Shown: positions 1 through 9,784, counted from the stretch's first letter. The stretch is 64,000 nt of DNA from Citrobacter koseri (GCA_900446925.1 UAVY01000002.1:1-64000), one strand, 5' to 3'. A program made the numbers and translations. The notes: generated from the sequence alone by a model not told the origin.

Positions 1-760
1 CATCAGCGCAATGGCGTTTTGCTGCGCCTTTTCATGGGAGATTTTTTTTGCTGCGCGCTTCATCTTCCCACGGCGCGAGCGATGGGCTTTTGAAGCCAGC
101 AGCTTGTTAAACAGATCCTGACGGGCTGGCAGACGCGGCCCGACCGCCGCCAGACGTTGACGGGCGAAGTGCATACGCGGCCACGCGCGCCAGTTTCTGC
201 GCGATTGTCTTGTCAGTGCCGTGTTCGTCAGCCATCCGACGCAAAGACACGGACGGCGAGAAACGAACAAAGCTGTCGCGTCCCAGCCAGGAGACGGCAA
301 AGAATTTCTGCACGCCGTTCAGCATACGTAAAGGCGGGTTCTCTTCTCCTTTTTCGCGCCCCGGAGAGCGGCCAAACATCACCGATACCGGCACCATTTG
401 CACATCCAGATCGGGATTGCTGCGGTGGAGATCGAGATAGTTGTGGAAAAGCTTAATGGACTCTTCTTTTGGCGTGTAATAGGTGAAGACACGCGGCCCG
501 CCGTGAATAAAGACATAACGCGGCAGCAGCGTTCCGTCGATCTCCAGCGGCTCCAGCGGGTCGGGAAGATCGTGCGCCAGACACTGGGCGCGCAGCGTCA
601 GCAGGTCTGCTTTGGAGTTGTACGGCAATACGTACATAATAGGGCGCGATGTATCAAGCCCCAACTCCGGGGCAGGATCTGCCGGAATAGACTTGCTTTT
701 TACCAGCACGCTTAATGGTAAATTCAGTAATTTGTAGTAAATTCGTGGCCAGCCGGACAT
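1..760 (-). CDS. plsB: Glycerol-3-phosphate acyltransferase PlsB, 5' part only (3' end outside window), frameshifted
   Basis: Inner-membrane enzyme that acylates sn-glycerol-3-phosphate at position 1, the first step of phospholipid synthesis. The N-terminal ~200 residues, beginning [10 protein letters not shown], match E. coli PlsB almost residue for residue. The catalytic HxxxxD motif lies beyond the window edge. The reading is broken near 179-183, where one extra C lies in what should be gtggcgcgtatgcac. Two more single-base insertions are visible further downstream in the gene, near 83-96 (an extra C before 'atcgct' and an extra G after 'gccgtg' on the coding strand). Removing each restores the expected PlsB sequence, so these look like sequence errors. 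It is divergent from dgkA, as in E. coli. Confidence 0.93.
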
Positions 761-931
761 AAACGATGTAAAGCCTCTGGTTAATAATGCAAATGCGCTG
801 CAAGGATATCAGAAAGTCTGGTGAATTTCTGGTGTATCCCGTCATACTTCGCGCTGCGTTGCCGTCGCCCGAATCATACGGGCCAACGATATAATTTCAT
901 TGACGCTAATAATGCAAAAAGGTTCTTTTGG

Positions 932-1301
932 ATGGCCAATAATACCACTGGATTCACCCGAATCATTAAAGCCGCAGGCTATTCCTGGAAAGGTTTTCGC
1001 GCCGCATGGGTCAACGAAGCGGCGTTTCGCCAGGAAAGCATCGCCGTGCTGGCAGGTGTGCTGATTGCCTGCTGGCTGGATGTGGATGCCATTACTCGCG
1101 TACTGCTGATTGGTTCCGTGATGCTGGTGAATGATTGTTGAAATCCTTAACAGCGCCATTGAAGCTGTTGTTGACCGTATTGGCTCTGAATACCATGAAC
1201 TCTCCGGTCGCGCGAAGGACATGGGGTCTGCGGCGGTGCTACTGTCTATTTTCGTCGCGCTGATGACCTGGGGTCTCCTGCTATGGTCACATTTCCGCTA
1301 A
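932..1301 (+). CDS. dgkA: Diacylglycerol kinase DgkA, one frameshift
   Basis: Small integral-membrane kinase (about 122 aa, three membrane helices) that recycles diacylglycerol to phosphatidic acid, for example after membrane-derived oligosaccharide synthesis. The start MANNTTGFTRIIKAAGYSW and the C-terminal part (VEILNSAIEAVVDRIGSEYHE, including the catalytic glutamate region) are both present but in different frames. One extra A near 1129 turns gtgatgatt into gtgaatgatt and creates an early stop. Removing it gives a full-length protein ending at 1301. It is divergent from plsB and sits just upstream of lexA, the standard order. Confidence 0.92.
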
Positions 1302-1379
1302 GGTTTTTTCGATAAAGATTCCATAACGGTATAAAACTCCTGTTTTCTGCGCAGTTTATGGTTCCAAAATCACCTTTAG

Positions 1380-1395
1380 CTGTATATACTCACAG
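1380..1395 (+). promoter_or_regulatory. LexA (SOS) box 1 of lexA
   Basis: The 16-bp palindrome CTGTATATACTCACAG fits the SOS box CTG-N10-CAG. It lies 30-45 bp upstream of the lexA start, and a second box follows 5 bp later. The same pair autoregulates lexA in E. coli. Confidence 0.95.
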
Positions 1396-1400
1396 CATAA

Positions 1401-1416
1401 CTGTATATACACCCAG
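1401..1416 (+). promoter_or_regulatory. LexA (SOS) box 2 of lexA
   Basis: The second box, CTGTATATACACCCAG, lies directly before the AGGGGGCGGA ribosome-binding region of lexA. The two tandem operators allow cooperative LexA autorepression. Confidence 0.95.
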
Positions 1417-1424
1417 GGGGCGGA

Positions 1425-2033
1425 ATGAAAGCGTTAACGGCCAGGCAGCAAGAGGTGTTTGATCTCATTCGGGATCACATCAGCCAGACAGGTATGCCAC
1501 CAACGCGTGCGGAGATCGCGCAGCGTTTGGGGTTCCGTTCCCCAAACGCCGCTGAAGAACACCTGAAAGCGCTGGCGCGTAAAGGGGTGATTGAAATTGT
1601 TTCCGGCGCATCGCGCGGTATTCGCCTGCTTCTGGACGAAGAAGAAGGGTTGCCGCTGGTCGGTCGTGTCGCCGCCGGTGAACCGCTGCTGGCGCAGCAG
1701 CATATCGAAGGCCATTATCAGGTCGATCCTTCGCTGTTTAAACCCAATGCTGATTTTCTGCTGCGTGTTAGCGGCATGTCGATGAAAGATATTGGAATTA
1801 TGGACGGCGATCTGCTGGCAGTGCATAAAACTCAGGATGTCCGTAACGGCCAGGTGGTTGTGGCGCGTATTGACGATGAAGTCACGGTAAAACGCCTGAA
1901 AAAACAGGGCAATAAAGTTGAACTTTTGCCAGAAAATAGCGAATTTAAACCGATTGTGGTTGACCTGCGTGAGCAGAGCTTCACCATCGAAGGACTGGCG
2001 GTAGGCGTTATCCGTAACGGTGAATGGCTGTAA
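1425..2033 (+). CDS. lexA: LexA repressor
   Basis: Master repressor of the SOS response, 202 aa and intact. The N-terminal winged helix-turn-helix spans about residues 1-70. The C-terminal S24 peptidase-like domain has the Ala84-Gly85 self-cleavage site (RVAAGEP) and the catalytic dyad Ser119 (SGMSM) and Lys156 (VTVKRL). RecA-ssDNA filaments trigger cleavage and release the SOS genes, including uvrA and ssb in this window. Two operators precede the gene. In E. coli lexA and dinF are only a few bases apart, but here about 295 bp of REP sequence separates them. Confidence 0.98.
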   Translation: MKALTARQQEVFDLIRDHISQTGMPPTRAEIAQRLGFRSPNAAEEHLKALARKGVIEIVSGASRGIRLLLDEEEGLPLVGRVAAGEPLLAQQHIEGHYQVDPSLFKPNADFLLRVSGMSMKDIGIMDGDLLAVHKTQDVRNGQVVVARIDDEVTVKRLKKQGNKVELLPENSEFKPIVVDLREQSFTIEGLAVGVIRNGEWL

Positions 2034-2047
2034 TCAGGCGCTGGCAC

Positions 2048-2285
2048 AACGCCTGATGGCGCTGCGCTTATCAGGCCTACAAATATCCCCGTAGGCCGGA
2101 TAAGGCGTTTACGCCGCCATCCAGCAAATGTACCCATAGTACCGTAGGCCGGATAAGGCGTTTACGCCGCCATCCGGCAAATGTACCCGTAGTACCGTAG
2201 GCCGGATAAGGCATTTACGCCGCCATCCGGCAAATGTGCTCATAGTACCGTAGGCCGGATAAGGCATTTATGCCGCCATCCGGCG
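2048..2285. repeat. BIME: REP palindromes between lexA and dinF
   Basis: Four head-to-tail copies of the unit beginning gtaggccggataaggc and ending cgccatccggc start near 2091, 2143, 2198 and 2250. They are preceded by an inverted REP of the other type (cctgatggcgctgcgctta). Spacer sequences such as aaatgtacccatagtacc are also repeated. REPs in such positions can bind DNA gyrase or IHF and affect transcript ends. Confidence 0.9.
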
Positions 2286-2328
2286 ATTAATCGATTGGTT
2301 TATTTGACTTTTTCTCAGGCTCATCTGC

Positions 2329-3649
2329 ATGCCTTTCTTCACATCCTCTGACAAAGCACTCTGGCGCCTCGCCTTACCCATGATTTTTTCCAACATCACT
2401 GTCCCCTTACTGGGTCTGGTGGATACGGCTGTTATTGGTCATCTCGATAGCCCCGTCTACTTGGGTGGTGTTGCCATTGGCGCAACCGCAACCAGCTTCC
2501 TTTTCATGCTGTTGCTCTTCTTACGCATGAGCACTACCGGGTTAACGGCGCAGGCCTTTGGCGCGAAAAAATCCGCAAGCGCTGGCGAGAGCGTTGGTGC
2601 AACCACTCATCCTGGCGCTGAGCGCGGGGGCGCTGATTGCGCTGCTGCGCACGCCGATTATCGATCTGGCATTGCATATCGTTGGCGGTAGCGAAGCGGT
2701 GCTGGAGCAGGCAAGACGCTTTCTGGCGATCCGCTGGCTGAGCGCCCCGGCATCTCTGGCGAATCTGGTTTTGCTTGGTTGGCTGCTTGGCGTTCAGTAC
2801 GCCCGTGCACCGGTTATCCTGCTGATTGTCGGGAATATCCTGAACATCGTTCTCGACCTGTGGCTGGTTATGGGGCTGCACATGAACGTGCAAGGGGCTG
2901 CGCTGGCGACGGTCATCGCCGAATATGCCACGCTGTTAATTGGTCTGCTGATGGTACGCAAAGTCCTTCGTTTGCGCGGTGTCTCTCCTGGTATGTTGAA
3001 ACAGGCCTGGCGCGGGAACTTCCGTCGTTTGCTGGCGCTTAATCGCGACATCATGCTGCGTTCGCTGCTGCTGCAACTCTGTTTTGGCGCAATCACGGTA
3101 CTGGGCGCCCGTATGGGAAGCGATATCATTGCGGTGAATGCCGTTCTTATGACGTTGTTGACCTTTACTGCCTATGCGCTGGACGGCTTCGCCTATGCGG
3201 TAGAAGCCCATTCGGGTCAGGCTTATGGCGCGCGGGACGGCAGCCAGCTACTGGACGTATGGCGGGCGGCGTGTCGCCAGTCGGGAATTGTGGCGCTGCT
3301 GTTTGCGCTGGTTTATGTGCTGGCGGGGGAGTACATCATCGCACTGCTGACTTCGCTGCCGCAGATTCAGCTTCTGGCCGATCGCTATCTTATCTGGCAG
3401 GTGGTTCTGCCGCTGGTGGGCGTCTGGTGCTATTTGCTGGACGGTATGTTTATCGGGGCGACGCGGGCGGCTGAAATGCGTAACAGCATGGCTGTCGCCG
3501 CAGCCGGGTTTGCGCTCACCCTACTGACGATACCGCTGCTGGGGAACCACGGACTGTGGCTTGCGCTAACCGTTTTTCTGGCGCTTCGTGGGCTTTCTCT
3601 GGCATTTATCTGGCGGCGACACTGGCGAAAAGGGACCTGGTTTGCCTGA
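2329..3649 (+). CDS. dinF: MATE-family efflux transporter DinF, one frameshift
   Basis: Multidrug/Na+-coupled MATE transporter, about 440 aa with twelve predicted membrane helices, SOS-induced in E. coli by read-through from lexA. Residues 1-83 (MPFFTSSDKALWRLALPM...) read in one frame and the remainder (NPQALARALVQPLILALSAG...) in the next. The switch falls in a run of six A at 2566-2572 where five would keep the frame. It ends with TWFA near 3649. Because a BIME separates it from lexA here, read-through control may be weaker than in E. coli. Confidence 0.92.
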
Positions 3650-3786
3650 GTCCAGTGGTTAAAAACTCTGAATTAAAAAACGAAGGCCGAATCACTGACT
3701 ACAATTAATCTCACGTTCAGCAGAAAACGTAATGCGTTTGAGCGACGTTCTCCCGCTATTCACAACCGAACGATGAGGACTTGATG

Positions 3787-3996
3787 ATGAATAAAGACGA
3801 AATCGGCGGCAACTGGAAACAGTTTAAAGGTAAAGTGAAAGAGCAATGGGGCAAACTGACCGATGACGATATGACTGTCATCGAAGGTAAGCGTGATCAA
3901 CTGGTGGGTAAAGTCCAGGAACGCTATGGTTACGCAAAAGATGAGGCGGAAAAAGAAGTGAAAGAATGGGAAAACCGTAACGACTACCGCTGGTAA
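3787..3996 (+). CDS. yjbJ: CsbD-family stress protein YjbJ
   Basis: Small, very hydrophilic CsbD-like protein of 69 aa (MNKDEIGGNWKQFKGKVKEQ..., ending NDYRW), abundant in stationary phase and sigma-S dependent in E. coli. Its molecular function is unknown. Three possible starts (TTG 3781, ATG 3784, ATG 3787) lie in a row. I chose 3787 because it matches the E. coli start and sits 7 nt after the GAGGA at 3775-3779. The gene is single and is followed by a hairpin at 4058-4083. Confidence 0.93.
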   Translation: MNKDEIGGNWKQFKGKVKEQWGKLTDDDMTVIEGKRDQLVGKVQERYGYAKDEAEKEVKEWENRNDYRW

Positions 3997-4057
3997 TCAA
4001 CTTCTCCTGCCCGTGAGTACAAGGACGTACTCCCCCTCTGTTCAACGTACTTGCTTT

Positions 4058-4088
4058 GGGCGGCGTCTGCGGATTAGCCGCCCGATTT
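4058..4088. terminator. Probable terminator between yjbJ and zur
   Basis: Stem GGGCGGC (4058-4064) pairs with GCCGCCC (4077-4083) and is followed by gatttattt. It lies between two converging genes and could serve either. The U-tract is imperfect. Confidence 0.5.
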
Positions 4089-4090
4089 AT

Positions 4091-4606
4091 TTAACGTGGT
4101 TTCTTCTTCACCAAAATAGAATGGTCGTGCTGGCACTCGCCGGGGTGGCGACAGGCTTCGACTTCCACACACGCCGGGCATAACCCGTGTGCTTCAATCA
4201 CGTTATGGCGCAGAGCGAACCCCATTTTTGCCGCCAGCGTATGCATAATGTCTTCCACGCCTTCAGCACACTCCTCTTTTACCACGCCACAACGGTCGCA
4301 GATAAACATGGCCGAGCTATGGGTCGGCTGATCGAACAGGTGACAGAGCACGTAGCTGTTGGTGGATTCGACCTTGTGAACAAAACCCTGCTCAAGCAGA
4401 AAATCGAGCGCACGATACACCGTCGGCGGTTTGGCCTGCGGCTCCGTTTCACGCAGCAGATCCAGCAGGTCATAGGCGCTGATCGCGCCTTCCTGCAGAC
4501 TCATCAGACGCAACACTTCGAGGCGCTGGGGTGTCAGCCGCACATTGCGTTGCGCACAGAGCTTTTCAGCTTGCGCTAAAAGCTCTTGCGTGGTGGTCTT
4601 TTCCAT
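4091..4606 (-). CDS. zur: Zinc uptake regulator Zur
   Basis: Fur-family repressor (171 aa) that with Zn2+ shuts off znuABC and zinc-sparing genes. The sequence MEKTTTQELLAQAEKLCAQR...LTPQRLEVLRLM matches E. coli Zur over its whole length. Structural zinc cysteines are visible in CDRCG and CPACVEVEAC, with further histidines in the C-terminal HDHS. The gene is intact, convergent with yjbJ, and its 5' flank is the long AT-rich gap before the Hcp effector gene. In K-12 yjbL and yjbM follow zur; here they are absent and an effector islet is in that place. Confidence 0.97.
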   Translation of the reverse strand: MEKTTTQELLAQAEKLCAQRNVRLTPQRLEVLRLMSLQEGAISAYDLLDLLRETEPQAKPPTVYRALDFLLEQGFVHKVESTNSYVLCHLFDQPTHSSAMFICDRCGVVKEECAEGVEDIMHTLAAKMGFALRHNVIEAHGLCPACVEVEACRHPGECQHDHSILVKKKPR

Positions 4607-5122
4607 GTGGCACCTCGGATTGCGTGAAAGGTTAATCTTCTACTTTACCATGTTCTGCGTAAAACGCCGAGAAGCAGCTCATAACACAGCCCTGGTTGCT
4701 ACACATAACCGTTTTATGCAAAAAGCAATACCTGCACGGCGGCGCGTCTGTCACTGGTTTCTGTAAGTGGGTAAATTGAACTGGGAGGAATAGCCCATAA
4801 AGTCACTGGTTTCACCCGGTGGTATTATTTTCTATCATTGAACGGTTATCTATTAACGCTAATCGTATTATTAAAATCGCTCAGTAAAATTATCATGAAA
4901 CTTAAGTGAGGGCCTGTTATAAGGGTTTAATGTGATGCTTATGAGAATTTTATGATATTCATGTTCAGTATGCTTTAAGGGTATTTATTGTTCTGCTTTT
5001 TATTTGCGACATTATTATTCTTAAGTTGTGGTGGCAATACGTTATTTCTTGACGATGCACAAAATATCATTGTCCCCAGAGAATTACTCTCATAAAAGTG
5101 GTGTAATAAATCAGGGGCACAA
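4607..5122. other. AT-rich non-coding gap upstream of the Hcp-lipase gene
   Basis: About 516 bp with no convincing gene. The part after about 4780 is clearly AT-richer than the neighbouring housekeeping DNA, as often seen at the edges of acquired, silenced islands. It must contain the zur promoter on one side and the effector promoter on the other. I could not assign specific sites. The effector ribosome-binding site caggggc at 5112-5118 lies at its end. Confidence 0.6.
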
Positions 5123-7108
5123 ATGGGTGATATTATTTATGTAACCATTGAGGGTGAGCATCAAGGGGATATTTCCTCTGGTTGTGGAACCACAACTTCA
5201 GTGGGGAATCGTTGGCAGCAGGGACATGAAGATGAAATTTTCGTTTTTAGCCTTACGCAGGGGATATCAAACACTGGAATGGGGGTGAAGCATCAGGGGC
5301 TGTCCTTTAGTAAAGTAATTGACAGGGCGTCACCGTTACTGACAAATGCGATCAATAATAATGAAAATCTTAAAATGCGCTTTGATATTTATCGGATCAA
5401 TAGATTTGGCCGGTGGGAGAAGTATTATGTCATTAAACTGAGAGGGGCAAGATTAAATCGGCTGGTATCTGAATCACGGCAAAATAGTTTGGATTATGAA
5501 TATATTTCGCTGGATTATGATTATATTCATTGTCAGCATCTTCTCGCTGGTACTGAGTTCGATTACCTTGTCACGCCTGAACGATATAATCAGCTTTTTC
5601 CAGTGGCGCAGGTTATATCTCCTCCCCCGGAGCCGGAGAAACGAAAGGTCACGCTGGTGCTGGGGATCTTCTTCGACGGCACGGGCAATAACGCGGTCAA
5701 TACGCGAAATATGCTGGCGGCTTGTACCGCGCAGCATTTTGACATTGATAGCCCTGATGCGGAAATAATTCTCCAAAAGAGTGCTTCCGAAAAAATGGGG
5801 CTGAGTGGTACAGAGGCAACCAGCTACTACGGGTACTATACAAATATACACTGGCTAAATGAGCTATACCTGAAAAGGTATCCTCCCGATGGGCATTATA
5901 TTCAGTATGCCGTATATATTGAGGGTATAGGTACGCAAGCTGGTGAAGCGGACAGCATGATCGGCTTAGGGCTTGGCACGTCTGATTACGGTGTAATCGC
6001 TAAAACTGACGATGCGGTAGCGCAACTGGCTGAAGCAATAAAGGCCACAATACGTATGTTGAAGGGCAAATTTATTATTGAGAACTTGCTGTTTGATATT
6101 TTCGGCTTCAGCCGCGGTGCGGCAGCGGCTCGTCATTTTGCTAATCGCGTACAGTCAGAAGACGGCGCAATTATAAATGCCATTAATGCTGGCATGGTAA
6201 AACAGGTCTACACGGGGAAACCTGCAGGAAAGACCCGCTTTATGGGTATTTTTGATACCGTCACGGCCGTTGGAACTCCCTTTAATGGTCTGAATCCACA
6301 CAGCGCTGATACGGGCGACGTCAATATTCGTTTGCGGCCCGGCGTGGCGCAAAAAGTTTTCCATATCACCGCTCAGCATGAATGTCGCTATAACTTTGCG
6401 CTTAACAGCGTGGCGCCTGCCTGGCCGGAGATAACCTTACCCGGAGTGCATTCCGACATCGGCGGCGGTTACCTGCCTAAAACGCGTGAGGATCTGTTTC
6501 TTACCCGCCCGCAGGTTGACACTTTACCATCAAATCAACCTGATGAACGTTCCGGTGCTTACCGGAAGACCATGGCACAACTACCGGTTCTGGAAGCCTC
6601 TCCTGCTATCGCACCGATTATGCGTACTAATGAAATCACCCCCTGAAGTTTGGTCAGACGACTACCGCCGCTACCGACCGTTATGGTCAGATGCAAAAGC
6701 GCAGCTTTGCCGCACTGGACGCTGCGCCAGCGCATTGTCCGAAATGACTGGTCGAAGGTAATTCTGCGGGTGATGGTCGATGCGGCGAAGGAGGCGGGGG
6801 TGATGTTTAATGAGAACCTGGAAGTGGATGAACTTAAAATTCCTGCTGATCTTTCTCTCTTCCTGGAACGTGCAATTTCAATGGGAAAATCTGCACGCTT
6901 GAGACGGCCAACTATCGGGTTCACTAAGCAGGACATTGAAATTATTGCCAAAACCTATATCCACTGTTCAGCAAACTGGAATGCCGTCGCCGTAAGTAAA
7001 ACGGGTAAACCACAAGGCGGGGCTTCTGCTTCTGAAACGATCGGTTTCGTTAACCGGCCTGATGCGGGATGGCTCAGAACAATTTACAACATGGACGGGA
7101 AACAATGA
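5123..7108 (+). CDS. Fused Hcp-DUF2235 (Tle1-like phospholipase) type VI effector, frameshifted near its C-terminus
   Basis: Residues 1-160 (MGDIIYVTIEGEHQGDISSG ... HEDEIFVF ... LLAGTEFDYL) have the shape of an Hcp tube subunit. A proline-rich linker (PPPEPEKRK) follows, then a DUF2235/Tle1 alpha/beta hydrolase from about residue 175: GIFFDGTGNN, nucleophile elbow GFSRG with Ser330, then Asp378 (GIFDTV) and His443 (GVHSDIGGGY) as the likely triad. An Hcp part suggests that the lipase travels inside the T6SS tube. Three single-base insertions near 6639-6643, 6674 and 6717 break the C-terminal part; removing them yields ...YDRYGQMQKRSFAALTLRQR and one protein of about 661 aa ending MDGKQ. The stop overlaps the next start. 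No other T6SS gene is in the window. Substrate and activity are inferred from family. Confidence 0.85.
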
Positions 7109-7791
7109 TGAATGCACGACGGTTACATATCCTGGCAGTCCTGCTGGCGCTGGCGGGGTGCAGTCACCCGCAGACGTATCCCTTACAGTCGAAGCAGGCT
7201 GCCAGCGGCGACTGGACATTGCCCTACGGGAAAGGGAGTTTTTCTTTTATCACCCCTTGGGCATTACCCGCGCGGGTAAGACATGCACGGGTAATTGATA
7301 CCGACGGGTATCTTTATACCTTTTACACGCTGGACTCAACATCCCGTGACCCAGTTTCCATTGATAAATGGGACGATATTTTGTATGGCGGAAGCGTTAA
7401 CTTCAATAAAATCAACAAGCCTCCGCAGTTTATTGTGTTCTGCTGGGATTCATTCATCGATCGCCGGACTTATGAAACCCGCGTGATATTTTCACCCGCA
7501 ATGTGGCAGCGTATGAAGACACCTGCCGATCATCTGTTTGGTGGGGAGCCTCTGTGGTACAACAATATCCTGTTCGGCCTTGCGCCTGGCGGCAAGGTCA
7601 GGATCTGGTTCCCTGATGCAGGAGATTATCCTGCCATTCCTGTAACACCCCGGAAAAATCCATACCCTGTCGGTAATGAACTGACGATCTGTAAGGAGGG
7701 GGCAAACAGCGACTTTCTGCGCGAATACCGTTATTCCAGCGACACAGAAGCGTTTATCAAAGGAAAAACCTACCCCTACGGGGAGTGGTAA
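7105..7791 (+). CDS. Lipoprotein, probable immunity protein for the Hcp-lipase (DUF2931-like), copy 1
   Basis: Intact 228-aa lipoprotein. A signal peptide with the lipobox LAGC (about residues 16-19) is followed by SHPQ, so it is likely anchored on the periplasmic side of a membrane. Its start (ATG 7105) overlaps the effector stop, implying translational coupling. Tle1-type lipases act in the periplasm and their known immunity proteins are lipoproteins, so an immunity role is a reasonable inference from position and topology. I recognise the fold only tentatively as DUF2931. A near-duplicate follows immediately. Confidence 0.78.
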   Translation: MMNARRLHILAVLLALAGCSHPQTYPLQSKQAASGDWTLPYGKGSFSFITPWALPARVRHARVIDTDGYLYTFYTLDSTSRDPVSIDKWDDILYGGSVNFNKINKPPQFIVFCWDSFIDRRTYETRVIFSPAMWQRMKTPADHLFGGEPLWYNNILFGLAPGGKVRIWFPDAGDYPAIPVTPRKNPYPVGNELTICKEGANSDFLREYRYSSDTEAFIKGKTYPYGEW

Positions 7792-7809
7792 TAACAGGGA
7801 CAGGAAACA

Positions 7810-8502
7810 ATGATGAACACACGACGGTTATATATTCTGGCAGTCCTGCTGGTGCTGGCGGGGTGCAGTCACCCGCAGATGTATCCCTTACAGTCGAAAA
7901 CAGGCCGCCAGCGGCGACTGGTCTTTACCCTAACGGTAAATGGAGTTTTTCTTTTATCACCCCCTGGCAGTTACCTGCAGATGTAACACAAGCGCGGATA
8001 ATTGATACTGGACGGGTATCTCTATACTTTTAACACGGTTGACCATACGGACAGAGATCCGGATTCAGTTAACAAATGGAAGACAAATCTCCATAGGGGA
8101 GGGGTGACTTTTAACAAAGTTAATAAACCGCCACAGTATATGATCTTCTGTTGGGATTCGCTCATTGACCATCAGACCTACGAAACCCGCGTGATGTTTT
8201 CTCCTGCCATATGGCAGAGGATGAAGACCCCAGCAGACCATACTGATCGTTCAGGAGATCCTTTCTGGTACAACAATATTCTGTTCGGCCTTGCGCCTGG
8301 CGGCAAGGTCAGGATCTGGTTCCCTGATGTGGGCGATTATCCGGCCATCCCCGTAACGCCCCGGAAAATCCACACCCTGTCGGGTAATGAACTGACGATC
8401 TGTAAGGAGGGGGCAAACAGCGACTTTCTGCGCGAATACCGTTATTCCAGCGATACAGAAGCATTTATCAAAGGAAAAACCTACCCCTACGGGGAGTGGT
8501 AA
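7810..8502 (+). CDS. Second tandem copy of the immunity-like lipoprotein, frameshifted
   Basis: Same start (MMNTRRLYILAVLLVLAGCSHPQ), same lipobox and an almost identical last ~60 residues (NELTICKEGANSDFLREYRY onward) as copy 1, but a clearly diverged central part. Single extra bases near 7896 (A), 7934 (A) and 8011 (G) break the frame. Near 8364-8383 a missing A and an added G compensate each other, so RKIHTLSGNEL replaces the RKNPYPVGNEL of copy 1. If corrected it would encode about 228 aa. Divergence in the centre with conserved ends is what one expects of immunity paralogues that recognise different effectors. Confidence 0.7.
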
Positions 8503-8577
8503 TAACAGGGACGGGAAACAATGATGAACGCACGAACAGTTATGGCTCAGGCATTATTTCTCATGGCATCTTTTTAA
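8503..8577 (+). pseudogene. Vestige of a third immunity-gene copy
   Basis: The junction taataacagggacgggaaac and start ATGATGAACGCACGA are repeated after copy 2 exactly where a third copy should begin (8521), but the reading ends after 18 codons in an unrelated sequence. Starts of the units lie at 7105, 7810 and 8521, i.e. a spacing of about 705-711 bp. It appears to be the broken end of a tandem array. Confidence 0.65.
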
Positions 8578-8716
8578 CCTCAATGTGCCATCTGCGTGCG
8601 GGTGTTTCTCTATGCTATAGTAGGCCATATCTCATTCCATTCTCCTCTGTAGGCTCCCATTTTTAGGGGGCTGTCAGAGGTACCGAGAATGCAAAAATAC
8701 GTTAAAAAGTTTAAAA

Positions 8717-9755
8717 ATGCATCAAAATAAAGAGTCACAAAACACGTTGCAAACCAACGTGATGCCAGAGAAATTAGCCCTGTACCCTGCTCATCGTTTT
8801 TCTATCGCGCCGATGCTCGACTGGACGGACAGACATTGCCGCTACTTCCTGCGTCTGCTGTCTCGCCAGACGTTGCTCTATACCGAGATGGTAACTACCG
8901 GGGCGATCATTCATGGCAAAGGCGACTATCTGGCATACAGCGGAGGAAGAGCATCCGCTGGCGTTGCAGCTTGGCGGCAGCGATCCGTCGGCGCTGGCGC
9001 AATGCGCGAAACTGGCGCAGGCGCGAGGATATGACGAAATTAACCTTAACGTAGGCTGCCCGTCTGACCGCGTACAAAACGGCATGTTTGGCGCCTGTCT
9101 GATGGGAAATGCGCAACTGGTGGCGGATTGCGTGAAGGCGATGCGGGACGTAGTGTCGATCCCGGTAACGGTCAAAACCCGTATCGGTATTGACGATCAG
9201 GATAGCTACGAATTTCTCTGTGACTTCATCAATACGGTCGCCGGTAAAGGCGAATGCGAGATGTTTATTATCCACGCGCGCAAGGCCTGGCTCTCCGGGC
9301 TCAGCCCGAAGGAAAACCGCGAGATCCCGCCGCTGGATTACCCGCGCGTTTACCAGTTAAAGCGTGACTTCCCGCATCTGACCATGTCCATCAACGGCGG
9401 TATTACGTCGTTGGAAGAGGCGAAAGCGCATCTGGAGCATATGGATGGCGTGATGATCGGGCGCGAAGCCTATCAAAACCCGGGCATTCTGGCCTCCGTT
9501 GACCGTGAGATCTTTGGCGCGACCACGGCGGATGCCGATCCTGTGGCTGTCGTTCGCGCCATGTATCCGTACATTGAGCGTGAACTGAGCCAGGGGACAT
9601 ACCTCGGGCATATTACCCGTCATATGCTGGGGCTGTTTCAGGGGATTCCTGGCGCGCGGCAGTGGCGCCGTTATCTGAGTGAAAATGCCCATAAAGCAGG
9701 CGCCGACATTGACGTGCTGGAACATGCGCTGAAACGGGTGGCGGATAAGCGTTAA
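8717..9755 (+). CDS. dusA: tRNA-dihydrouridine synthase DusA, one frameshift
   Basis: FMN enzyme that reduces uridine 20/20a in the tRNA D-loop. The sequence [20 protein letters not shown]..., the catalytic region [20 protein letters not shown] with the active-site Cys, and the C-terminus [12 protein letters not shown] match E. coli DusA (yjbN). One extra G near 8940 (agcgaggaagag read as agcggaggaagag) splits it at residue ~75. The start at 8717 gives [10 protein letters not shown] and a length near the 345 aa of E. coli. Confidence 0.94.
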
Positions 9756-9784
9756 GTTCTCACTAAAAGTTAGTCAATTTCACC

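Noticed and set aside
3781..3786. TTG 3781 or ATG 3784 as start of yjbJ
   Set aside because: The family begins at MNKDE and the RBS spacing is best for ATG 3787.
5123..6646. Effector ending at the TGA at 6644-6646 (507 aa) as a natural protein
   Set aside because: The conserved C-terminal text (QKRSFAAL, LRQRIVRNDWSKVILRVM) continues in the other frames and is recovered by removing three duplicated bases; the natural stop then overlaps the immunity gene.
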